Shown here: positions 14,216 to 20,636 of the stretch, piece by piece
Position numbering within the stretch: the first letter of the stretch is position 1
Layout: every line of letters starts with the position of its first letter
Assembly: GCA_964400105.1 (NCBI GenBank)
Contig: CAYNTG010000034.1
Span: 1-21,065, forward strand
DNA length: 21,065 bases
Origin: CAYNTG01 sp964400105
GTDB taxonomy: Bacteria > UBP14 > UBA6098
Reading direction: 5' to 3'
Notes under the pieces: generated by a model
Databases searched by the model: none
Told to the model about the DNA's origin: nothing
The model's input: the letters and a program-made list of their open reading frames with translations, nothing else
Position numbers and translations under genes: made by a program

Positions 14216-15583
14216 CTAATCGAATACCGCTTCGGGGACTCTGTCTGTGGGCAACCGTTTCATTGCGTTAACGACAAATAGAAACGTTATGACTGTCGCC
14301 AGCAAATCCGCAATTGGCATCGAGTAGAAAACGCCGATCCATCCGAAGTAACCCGGAAGAATGAGGACTAACGGGATCAGGAAAAGAAGCTGCCTCGAAG
14401 CCGTTAAGATGAAAGCCCTCACCGAATGTCCCAGCGCCTGGAACATTATAGCCCCGATTACTTGGAATCCAATAATTGGAAACAGTAAAACCGAGACCCG
14501 AAGCGCCGGTTTGGCCATCCGAATAAGTTCCGGGTCGCTCGAAAATAAGCTGATCAATAAACCGGGGATAAACATCAATACAACAAAAGCTATGGACCCA
14601 ATTATTATCGATCTTTTTATTGCGAGTTTTAGCAGCTTTTTTACATTGCTATATTTCCCGGCACCGTAATTGAATCCCGCTATTGGTTGGAAAGCCTGCG
14701 CGATACCTATGAACGGAGTAAATGCGAGAAAAGTCAATCGGTGAACTACGCCGAGCGTTGCAATAGCTATATCTCCGCCGTATTGCGCGAGCTTATTGTT
14801 CATTATAATGACCAGGACGCTCGAAGAAATATTCCGCGCCAGCGAGGCCATCCCGACGGCGATTGTTTCCCGCAAGATTTGAAAATGCGGAACGAAATCG
14901 CCAAATTTTACCTTTAAAACGCTTTTGTCCGAACTGAAAAAATATAGCGCATAGAACGCTCCGATTCCCTGTGCAATTATCGTCGCTATCGCCGCGCCGC
15001 GGATGCCCATATCCAAAACGAAAATAAAGATGGGATCGAGGATCGTGTTGATGATCGCGGTGGTCACGATAAGCACCATCGAACTCTTTGCGCGTCCCAC
15101 CGACCGGATTACATTGTTGCTGGAAATTAGCATAAATCGGAAAATCGTGCCAATGAGAATGATCCTGAGATAGTCGTGCGCATAGGGCAAAATATTTGCC
15201 GTTGCGCCCAAAATGCGAAGAAGATCGTCAATGAATATCTCACCGAGAATCGTTATTGCTATAGATAGAAAAACAACCATCGACATGAGATTGCCGAGGG
15301 TTCGATTTGCCTTGTTCATATCGCCGGCACCGAGCGCACGAGAGATTATCGAGGCCGAACCCATTCCAATAAGTTGGCCGAAAGCCAGCACAATTATTTG
15401 AAATGGGAAAACGATTGCCACGCCCGCGATTCCGAGCGTGCCGACGCTATGACCGACGAAGATCGTATCTACAACATTGAACGTGGACATCACTAACATA
15501 GCGATAATTGCCGGCACGGAAAGTTTGGTTAGCAGTTTGCCGAGGTCGGGATTAGCAAGTATGTGGTTATCGTTGCGCGACAT
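14216..15583 (-). CDS. MATE family efflux transporter
   Basis: This 455-residue inner-membrane protein has about 12 hydrophobic segments arranged as two similar halves, the MATE/MVF fold that exports cationic drugs or metabolites in exchange for Na+ or H+. Typical landmarks are KLLTKLSVPAIIAMLVMSTFNVVDTIFVGH at the start (first helix with the VDTIFVG motif), GMGSASIISRALGAGDMNKANRTLG in the first half, and GIAQAFQPIAGFNYGAGKYSNVKKL in the second. Length is normal for the NorM/DinF group. The start at 15583 has no obvious ribosome-binding site. It is transcribed toward the ftsZ fragment and no regulator is adjacent. The substrate is unknown. Confidence 0.93.
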   Translation of the reverse strand: MSRNDNHILANPDLGKLLTKLSVPAIIAMLVMSTFNVVDTIFVGHSVGTLGIAGVAIVFPFQIIVLAFGQLIGMGSASIISRALGAGDMNKANRTLGNLMSMVVFLSIAITILGEIFIDDLLRILGATANILPYAHDYLRIILIGTIFRFMLISSNNVIRSVGRAKSSMVLIVTTAIINTILDPIFIFVLDMGIRGAAIATIIAQGIGAFYALYFFSSDKSVLKVKFGDFVPHFQILRETIAVGMASLARNISSSVLVIIMNNKLAQYGGDIAIATLGVVHRLTFLAFTPFIGIAQAFQPIAGFNYGAGKYSNVKKLLKLAIKRSIIIGSIAFVVLMFIPGLLISLFSSDPELIRMAKPALRVSVLLFPIIGFQVIGAIMFQALGHSVRAFILTASRQLLFLIPLVLILPGYFGWIGVFYSMPIADLLATVITFLFVVNAMKRLPTDRVPEAVFD

Positions 15584-15660
15584 TTAGCCCAAGATGGGTA
15601 TTTTTCATCGCTATACAATCGGTATTTCTCAAATCGCTGTCGGGTAAAGGTAATCCTCTA

Positions 15661-15687
15661 TTTTATAAGGGGTGATTTTTTATAAAA
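15661..15687. repeat. AT-rich inverted repeat upstream of the NfeD operon
   Basis: TTTTATAA (15661-15668) and TTATAAAA (15680-15687) are reverse complements around an 11-base centre. The position between the divergent MATE gene and NfeD operon would suit an operator, but AT-rich sequence makes such repeats by chance. Confidence 0.3.
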
Positions 15688-15711
15688 GAACAGAAAAAGA
15701 TTCGTTTCCTG

Positions 15712-15739
15712 TTGACCGAGGGAATTATTGAACTATCTT
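15712..15739 (+). promoter_or_regulatory. Candidate promoter of the NfeD-SPFH operon
   Basis: TTGACC (15712-15717), 16 bases, then TATCTT (15734-15739). It would give a leader of about 70 bases before the NfeD gene at 15815. TTGAAC (15728-15733) with TAAGAT (15749-15754) is a weaker alternative. Confidence 0.45.
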
Positions 15740-15814
15740 AAGCAAGTATAAGATAAACTCAATACCTCGTAAATGTTGATTACAACTAAAAAATAACACA
15801 AAGGAGCTTTAACA

Positions 15815-16273
15815 ATGGGCGATATAATCTCCCCCGGTCTAATGTGGTTCATAATCGGAATAGCGCTTCTGTTTATCGAATTCTTGTTGCCCGGATTTAT
15901 CCTGTTCTTTTTCGGAGTAGGCGCGGTGCTCACCGCAGTATTAATATGGGTGGGTGTATTGGACTCGACGATCGCGCAACTGATCTTTTTCTCCGTGTCT
16001 TCTGTTGTTCTTCTGATTGCTTTGCGAAGGTATTTCAGCAAATACCTCAAAGGCGATGTTTCCAACGAGGGGAAGTATAAGATCACCGAGGAGGAGTTTA
16101 TCGGAAAGCGCGTGAAAGTCGTGAAACGGATCGAGCCGAACTCGGTCGATGGGAAAATTGAGTTCGAAGGCACGCTTTGGAATGCCAACTCCGACGAAAC
16201 TATCGAACCGGGAACAATGGCCGAAATTACCAGCAAAGATAATATAACTTTTAATGTAAAAACAACCCAATAA
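15815..16273 (+). CDS. nfeD: NfeD family membrane protein
   Basis: This 152-residue protein is of the short NfeD (YbbK-like) type. Two or three membrane segments fill residues ~8-70 (MWFIIGIALLFIEFLLPG, FILFFFGVGAVLTAVLIW, a third before ALRRYFSKYLKG). The remainder (about 90-150: FIGKRVKVVKRIEPNSVDGK, FEGTLWNANSDETIEPGTMAEI) is the OB-fold domain. Such proteins sit in the inner membrane with SPFH proteins and help organise membrane microdomains. AAAGGAG lies upstream of the ATG. The stomatin gene starts 15 bases after its stop, the classic NfeD-SPFH pair. The serine-protease domain of long NfeD proteins is absent, as expected for this class. Confidence 0.92.
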   Translation: MGDIISPGLMWFIIGIALLFIEFLLPGFILFFFGVGAVLTAVLIWVGVLDSTIAQLIFFSVSSVVLLIALRRYFSKYLKGDVSNEGKYKITEEEFIGKRVKVVKRIEPNSVDGKIEFEGTLWNANSDETIEPGTMAEITSKDNITFNVKTTQ

Positions 16274-16287
16274 AAAGGAGATTCATA

Positions 16288-17202
16288 ATGAGTGGTGCAG
16301 TTGTTGTTGGAATTCTCGTTGTTTTCGTGATTATCGTTCTTTCGAAAACCGCGAAAATAGTTCCGCAGAAAATGGCTTTTGTCGTAGAGCGGCTCGGCAA
16401 GTATTCGAAAACACTCGAAGCCGGATTCCATATCCTAATCCCGTTTCTCGATAAGGTGTCGTATAAACTGAGCCTGAAAGAGGTCGCTATCGATGTCCCA
16501 CCGCAGGTTTGTATCACAAAGGATAACGTCTCCGTCGAGGTCGATGGAATTCTTTATCTTCGCGTGATGGACCCCGTGAAAGCGGCATACGGCATACATA
16601 ATTTCACATTTGCGACTACGCAGATCGCAATGACGACTATGCGTAGCGAGATCGGCAAGATCGAACTCGACAGGACTTTCGTCGAAAGGGAATCGATCAA
16701 CGGAAACGTTGTTCAGGCAGTGGATTCAGCTTCCGACCCTTGGGGAATAAAGGTTACGCGCTACGAGATCAAGAATATCACGCCGCCGTCTTCCGTTCAG
16801 GAGGCGATGGAAAAGCAGATGCGTGCCGAGCGCGAAAAGCGCGCCGAAATAGCTCATTCCGAGGGCGAACGCCAATCGAGGATAAACCGTGCTGAGGGCG
16901 AACGCCAGCAGATGGTCTCGGTGTCCGAGGGCGAAAAAACGAAGAGGATCAACGAGGCCGAGGGTAAGGCTCAACAGATCGAGAGAGTCGCGACGGCAAC
17001 CGCCGCAGGTATCCGTTCTATCGCATCGGCTATCGAAGAACCGGGCGGGAAAAACGCCGTGAACCTGCGTATCGCCGAGCAGTGGATTTCCGAGTTCGGC
17101 AATCTCGCGAAGGTGAACAACACGATGATTATCCCGTCGAATATGGCGGACATCGGCGGAACACTCGCCGCAATAACGAAGGTTATCAAAGACGTGAAGT
17201 AG
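16288..17202 (+). CDS. SPFH/stomatin-family membrane scaffold (QmcA/paraslipin-like)
   Basis: This 304-residue protein is anchored by one N-terminal helix (AVVVGILVVFVIIVLS). The SPFH domain follows (about 25-190), with VPQKMAFVVERLGKYSKTLEAGFHILIPF, the typical VDGILYLRVMDPVKAAYG, and MTTMRSEIGKIELDRTFVERE. After it comes a coiled coil with four AEGE-like repeats (SEGERQ, AEGERQ, SEGEKT, AEGKAQ; about 190-235) that drives oligomerisation. It should form large rings in the inner membrane and influence FtsH-type proteolysis or lipid order. A good Shine-Dalgarno (AAAAGGAG) precedes the ATG. It is co-transcribed with nfeD. Confidence 0.94.
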   Translation: MSGAVVVGILVVFVIIVLSKTAKIVPQKMAFVVERLGKYSKTLEAGFHILIPFLDKVSYKLSLKEVAIDVPPQVCITKDNVSVEVDGILYLRVMDPVKAAYGIHNFTFATTQIAMTTMRSEIGKIELDRTFVERESINGNVVQAVDSASDPWGIKVTRYEIKNITPPSSVQEAMEKQMRAEREKRAEIAHSEGERQSRINRAEGERQQMVSVSEGEKTKRINEAEGKAQQIERVATATAAGIRSIASAIEEPGGKNAVNLRIAEQWISEFGNLAKVNNTMIIPSNMADIGGTLAAITKVIKDVK

Positions 17203-17353
17203 GGAATATTATCGGGATGGTCCGGGACCCTCCCAATAATATAGGTAATAGAACATGGTATAATAGGAACCACGCGCCACACTGCCGAAGAATGAAGAAT
17301 GGGGCGACCGTTTGCGCGGTTGGTTGCGGAGATTCCCGCGAACAATTCTGTAG

Positions 17354-17374
17354 GGGCGGGTCTGAGACCCGCCC
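17354..17374. repeat. Dispersed GC-rich repeat, copy C (perfect hairpin)
   Basis: GGGCGGGTC (17354-17362), loop TGA, GACCCGCCC (17366-17374) is a perfect 9-bp stem. The flank AATTCTGTAG and the trailing CGC continue the pattern of the copy at 20203-20225. It lies between the convergent stomatin and SGNH genes. With no adjacent T-run it is a repeat first, though it could also stall transcription. Confidence 0.7.
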
Positions 17375-17401
17375 GCGGCACGCTCAAAGCACTTTTTAAC
17401 T

Positions 17402-18361
17402 CTATTTTCGCCCGATAATCTCAGAAAGATCGTCGACAACAAGCGCGGTGCGCACGACCAGGCCTTCAGAATCGAGATGATTAACCGTATTCGTAAATCG
17501 TTTATATGGAAAAACATATCTCGATGGCGGCGAAGGAACGATCAGGCCCTCGATTTCCGAAAGCCTTCGGTCGAGCATATCGATAGCCCCGCAGTTAGAT
17601 TCGTATTCATCGGTCGGAAAGGCTTGATATATAAGAATCGCGGTAGCTCCCCGCGAATTTATCTCATTAATAAAATCGCTGAAAAATGACCATGAATCTT
17701 CATCCAATTCGAAAACAAGCCGCCTGCCGTAACCCTCCAAATCCTCCGGCGCAAGCCTCTCGAACGGATCGACAACCGCATCGCCGAATTCGTTATTTTT
17801 CTCGTAAAAATCCTTTAACCCGTTTTTGAAGAGAACATCGAATTTCAGGTGGATCAGGTTTTTTAAAAAGGTCGATCGCTTATAAAAAATCAGCTTCGAT
17901 ATATCGAAGACGAAATCGCCTGCACTATCCAGATGTCGAAAATATAGCAACGGCGAAATCGGTATTAACCAGAGCCGCGCGGCGGACTCGATTTTCCCAA
18001 GCGAAGCCTCGTCGAACATGTCATATTCGGGAATAATGACGACCACATCGCCCGAATCGATTTCATCTTCGCAGGTCTCGAAAAGAAAGCGAAGTCCAAA
18101 TCCCGCGAAAAGGCCCATGTTCACGACATCGCAGCCGAACTCCTCCGATAAACTCTGCGAATCGAGGCCGAAATAAATTCCGCTACCGCCAATCAAAACG
18201 ATCTTCGGCGAATCGGCATGTTGCAATAACCGGTGCTTGTCGATAATCGCCGAAAGCGGATGAGAATAACTCGTCGGCATGTGAACGACAATCGCCATCG
18301 CAACCGCGAAGAGCGCCGCAAACAGGGCTAATTTCCTTGCAAATTTAAAATACTCGTTCAT
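17402..18361 (-). CDS. SGNH-hydrolase-like partner of the MBOAT acyltransferase
   Basis: This 319-residue membrane-anchored periplasmic protein has a basic start then a helix (LALFAALFAVAMAIVV). The SGNH-like fold follows: block I GGSGIYFGLDS (58-68, Ser60 as nucleophile), block II with VVNMGLFAGFG, an IIPEYDMF strand, and block V FTNTVNHLDSEG near residue 295. Proteins like this (DltD, AlgX/AlgJ) take an acyl group from an MBOAT channel and put it on an exported glycan. In relatives the catalytic Asp is in a pattern like FxDTxxHL; here that residue is Asn (AAT codon), so activity is uncertain. The ATG at 18361 overlaps the MBOAT stop by one base (TGATG), so they are translationally coupled. 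Confidence 0.75.
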   Translation of the reverse strand: MNEYFKFARKLALFAALFAVAMAIVVHMPTSYSHPLSAIIDKHRLLQHADSPKIVLIGGSGIYFGLDSQSLSEEFGCDVVNMGLFAGFGLRFLFETCEDEIDSGDVVVIIPEYDMFDEASLGKIESAARLWLIPISPLLYFRHLDSAGDFVFDISKLIFYKRSTFLKNLIHLKFDVLFKNGLKDFYEKNNEFGDAVVDPFERLAPEDLEGYGRRLVFELDEDSWSFFSDFINEINSRGATAILIYQAFPTDEYESNCGAIDMLDRRLSEIEGLIVPSPPSRYVFPYKRFTNTVNHLDSEGLVVRTALVVDDLSEIIGRK

Positions 18362-19854
18362 CAAAATTGAAAATAAATAAAAGGTTTATCGGTAGTATAT
18401 TTAAACAATACGATACCGAGCAATAAAATAAGATACAACGACCATCGCACAACAGGATTCTTGGCGCGAAGAAAAGCGCCATCGCCGTGAATTTCTTCGA
18501 TTGCACGGCCGAGACCGAGAATCGCGAGCGAAACCATGGCGACGGCAAATTCATAGTCGTGTTTTCCGAATAAAATGAACTTTTCGAAAAAATCCGCCGA
18601 CGCGAAAGCCGCGCCCCATCCGACGAAAAGCCGCTTCACGATATAAACCGCGTCGTCCAGATTCTCGGCGCGGAAGAAAATCCACGCGAACTGGACAAGA
18701 GCGAACGTCACGGATACGCCGAGGAACTTTCGTATCGGCGATTTCTTTCGGATATGGAGCTTCCTATATATACGTTTGCGCACCTTCGATGTGGCGCGCC
18801 CGAAAACGAGATATGAACCGTGCAAAATCCCCCAGATCGCGAAGTTCCAACTCGCACCGTGCCACAGCCCTCCGAGAAACATCGTGATGGAGATGCCGAT
18901 AAAATACGCCCAAACATCGGCACCGAAACGCATCGGCCTGCGTGGCCCGACATGTTTTGCCACCCAAAAAGCTATCGGCAGGAAAAGGTAATCTCTAAGC
19001 CATGTCGAAAGCGAGATGTGCCATCTCTGCCAAAACTCCGACAACGACCGCGCAAGATACGGCCGCTTAAAATTCTGCATCAAATCGTAACCCAAAATCC
19101 TCGCCGCGCCGATAGCCATTTCGGAATACGCCGCAAAATCGCAATAAATCTGGAACCCGAACAACACGGTCGCTAAAGTCAGGGAAATCCCCGGCCAACC
19201 GCGCGGGTCTCGATATACGGCATCGACAAATGAAGCCAATCGATCCGCGATAACGACCTTTTGGAAAAGTCCCCAAAGCATCAGGCGAAGGCCGCTCGTT
19301 ACCCTCGCCGAATCGAATTTCACCCGTTCATAAAACTGCGGCAAAAGCCTCGTCGAGCGCTCGATAGGGCCAGCCACGAGTTGCGGGAAAAAGGAGACAT
19401 ATAGAGCGTAAATTCCGAAATGCCGCTCCGGCTTCCTCGCTCCGCGAAAGACATCGATTGTGTAGCTGAGCGTCTGGAACGTGAAAAACGATATTCCCAC
19501 CGGCAAAAGGAGATTGCTTTTCGGAAGCGAAAATCCCATGAACCGCCGAAGAACATCGTTATTGAAAAAATTGTAATATTTGAAAGCGAATAGAAGCCCG
19601 AGACTGCAAAGAACGCTGGCCGCGAAATACATCTTCTTTCGATGCGAAAAAGTCGTGCGGGACATCGCTATCGCCGAGAAATACGAGACCGCCGTCGAGA
19701 AAATCAGAAGGACGATATAGAACGGATTCCACGACATGTAGAAATAATAGCTCGCGACGAGAAGCAGAATCCACCGGAAGCGATGCGGCACCGCAAAAAA
19801 GAAGATTGCGACGACCGGGAAGAATATTAAAAAGTCTAACGAATTAAAAAGCAT
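18361..19854 (-). CDS. MBOAT O-acyltransferase (AlgI/DltB-like)
   Basis: This 497-residue polytopic inner-membrane protein belongs to the AlgI group of membrane-bound O-acyltransferases, which pass acyl groups (usually acetyl) across the membrane onto a polysaccharide or other cell-surface polymer. Family hallmarks are SFFTFQTLSYTIDVFRG (about 122-138), FFPQLVAGPIER (155-166), the channel motif FWQRWHISLSTWLRDYLF with His279, and LGGLWHGASW with the invariant His332. Length is typical of AlgI (about 500). The ATG at 19854 is preferred because GGAG lies four bases upstream; a GTG at 19884 would add ten polar residues before the membrane start. The SGNH partner follows with a one-base overlap. 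No glycan-synthesis genes are seen, so the acceptor is unknown. Confidence 0.93.
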   Translation of the reverse strand: MLFNSLDFLIFFPVVAIFFFAVPHRFRWILLLVASYYFYMSWNPFYIVLLIFSTAVSYFSAIAMSRTTFSHRKKMYFAASVLCSLGLLFAFKYYNFFNNDVLRRFMGFSLPKSNLLLPVGISFFTFQTLSYTIDVFRGARKPERHFGIYALYVSFFPQLVAGPIERSTRLLPQFYERVKFDSARVTSGLRLMLWGLFQKVVIADRLASFVDAVYRDPRGWPGISLTLATVLFGFQIYCDFAAYSEMAIGAARILGYDLMQNFKRPYLARSLSEFWQRWHISLSTWLRDYLFLPIAFWVAKHVGPRRPMRFGADVWAYFIGISITMFLGGLWHGASWNFAIWGILHGSYLVFGRATSKVRKRIYRKLHIRKKSPIRKFLGVSVTFALVQFAWIFFRAENLDDAVYIVKRLFVGWGAAFASADFFEKFILFGKHDYEFAVAMVSLAILGLGRAIEEIHGDGAFLRAKNPVVRWSLYLILLLGIVLFKYTTDKPFIYFQF

Positions 19855-19876
19855 AATACTCCGCGAAATTTTATGG

Positions 19877-19905
19877 AATATCACGTTTTCCGCAGCCTAT
19901 GTCAA
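19877..19905 (-). promoter_or_regulatory. Promoter of the MBOAT-SGNH operon
   Basis: On the minus strand a perfect TTGACA (19905-19900), 17 bases, then GATATT (19882-19877), about 23 bases before the MBOAT start. The -35 box lies directly next to IS110 transposase debris, so the promoter may have been brought in or reshaped by that insertion. Confidence 0.55.
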
Positions 19906-19959
19906 GCCAAAGGAATATTCGAGGTCGCCGATTATATAGAAAACAAGAATTACTCTCGG

Positions 19960-20042
19960 TCGAAAATGCCCGCCGGCTTCGCCGATTTTTACCGCGATGG
20001 CGTAGGTTTTTTGGCGATGTCGATTCCGATGTGTGCGCGCAT
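19960..20042 (-). pseudogene. N-terminal fragment of an IS110-family transposase (fragment 2)
   Basis: From the ATG at 20042 the minus strand reads MRAHIGIDIAKK, the start of the RuvC-like DEDD domain of IS110-family transposases (first catalytic Asp in GIDIAKK). It then loses frame in a run of six A. With a seventh A it would continue TYAIAVKIGEAGGHFR, again as in IS110 proteins. Similarity ends after about 28 residues. Only this stub is left and it cannot be active. Confidence 0.7.
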
Positions 20043-20204
20043 TTTATCTACTTTTGTTTTTGTGCGGGAGGTCTCCGCCAGCACAGCCTTGTAATTGCCC
20101 TGCAGGTCTTGGGACGGGCTTTGCGGCCCGAGATACTATAGTGTTTGGTTGGAGATTATCGGTGGAAGGGGACAAATCTACGGGAGGTCCTTAACGGACA
20201 AGGG

Positions 20205-20260
20205 GCGGGTTTCACGCCCGCCCGCGACGATGTTGCTGACAATAACGAACGGGACGGCGC
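20205..20260. repeat. Dispersed GC-rich intergenic repeat, copy B
   Basis: GCGGGTTT (20205-20212), ACGCCCGCCCGC (20214-20225) and ACGGGACGGCGC (20249-20260) occur in the same order as at 680-766. The core GGGCGGG/CCCGCCC can fold into a 7-bp stem. It lies between the two IS110 fragments. Confidence 0.65.
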
Positions 20261-20359
20261 GAAACCCTCCCCCTATCTATGAAAGGTTGCCGTTTTACAA
20301 GGTGTTTTTTCCTTTTTTTAGGTTTAAGATAACCAACTATCTATTCGCGCCTAACAGAT

Positions 20360-20443
20360 ATCGCAATGCTTTGAGGGAAGTTTCGGAAACTCAGCCCTTA
20401 AATTGCTGGAGTTTCCGAAATGAAACTTCCCGCAGATTGCGAT
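20360..20443. repeat. Large imperfect hairpin inside the IS110 remnant
   Basis: ATCGCAAT (20360-20367) pairs with ATTGCGAT (20436-20443). Inside it GGGAAGTTTC (20375-20384) pairs with GAAACTTCCC (20422-20431) and GGAAACTC (20385-20392) pairs with GAGTTTCC (20409-20416), with one five-base bulge. This is a long stem of more than 25 paired bases, probably a structured end of the mobile element. Confidence 0.8.
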
Positions 20444-20455
20444 TTTGCGCACGAT

Positions 20456-20527
20456 CTACTTTCCCGATTTGTCCATAACATTTACCTCGGAAAACTTGCG
20501 ATGAATGTCGATTCCAATATATTCCAT
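20456..20527 (-). pseudogene. N-terminal stub of an IS110-family transposase (fragment 1)
   Basis: The minus strand reads MEYIGIDIHRK then FSEVNVMDKSGK and stops at TAG (20458-20456). This is the classical beginning of IS110-family transposases, with the first catalytic Asp of the RuvC-like domain in GIDIHRK. Codons after the stop (IVRKIAI) still look family-like for a few residues and then dissolve into the hairpin. The full protein would have about 300-400 residues, including a C-terminal Ser-dependent domain; nothing of that remains. Function is lost. Confidence 0.8.
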
Positions 20528-20530
20528 ATC

Positions 20531-20620
20531 GGTTGCCCCCTTTGGTTTGCCGGATGATCTGGCGCCGTGGTTTGGTTTTATCAATTATAATCTATAAAAC
20601 CCAAACCGATGGGGGCAACC
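20531..20620 (-). ncRNA. Structured leader 5' of the IS110 stub, possible bridge-RNA relic
   Basis: GGTTGCCCCC (20531-20540) pairs with GGGGGCAACC (20611-20620); inside, GGTTTGGTTTTAT (20569-20581) pairs with ATAAAACCCAAACC (20594-20607) with one bulged base. It lies directly before the transposase start codon. IS110-group elements encode their target-choosing bridge RNA in just this 5' non-coding region. Whether this copy is transcribed or functional is unknown. Confidence 0.4.
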
Positions 20621-20636
20621 TTTCATTAGATTACGA

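Larger units (their letters stand above)
20279..20626 (-). mobile_element. Miniature IS110-derived element with 13-bp inverted ends
   Basis: ATGAAAGGTTGCC (20279-20291) is repeated exactly, inverted, at 20614-20626. Between them, read on the minus strand, are a strongly structured non-coding segment (20620-20531), a transposase start (20527), only ~23 codons before a TAG, then a second large hairpin (20443-20360) and a T-rich tail. This looks like a non-autonomous derivative of an IS110/IS1111-type element that kept its ends and lost the transposase body. Exact element boundaries are inferred from the inverted repeat. Confidence 0.55.

Noticed and set aside
15733..16431. 232-codon minus-strand frame opposite nfeD
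   Set aside because: It is antisense to a well-conserved NfeD/SPFH pair and shows no recognisable domain.
17354..17374. Terminator between the stomatin and SGNH genes
   Set aside because: The hairpin is perfect but there is no adjacent T-run on either strand, and the core recurs elsewhere as a dispersed repeat, so I list it as a repeat.
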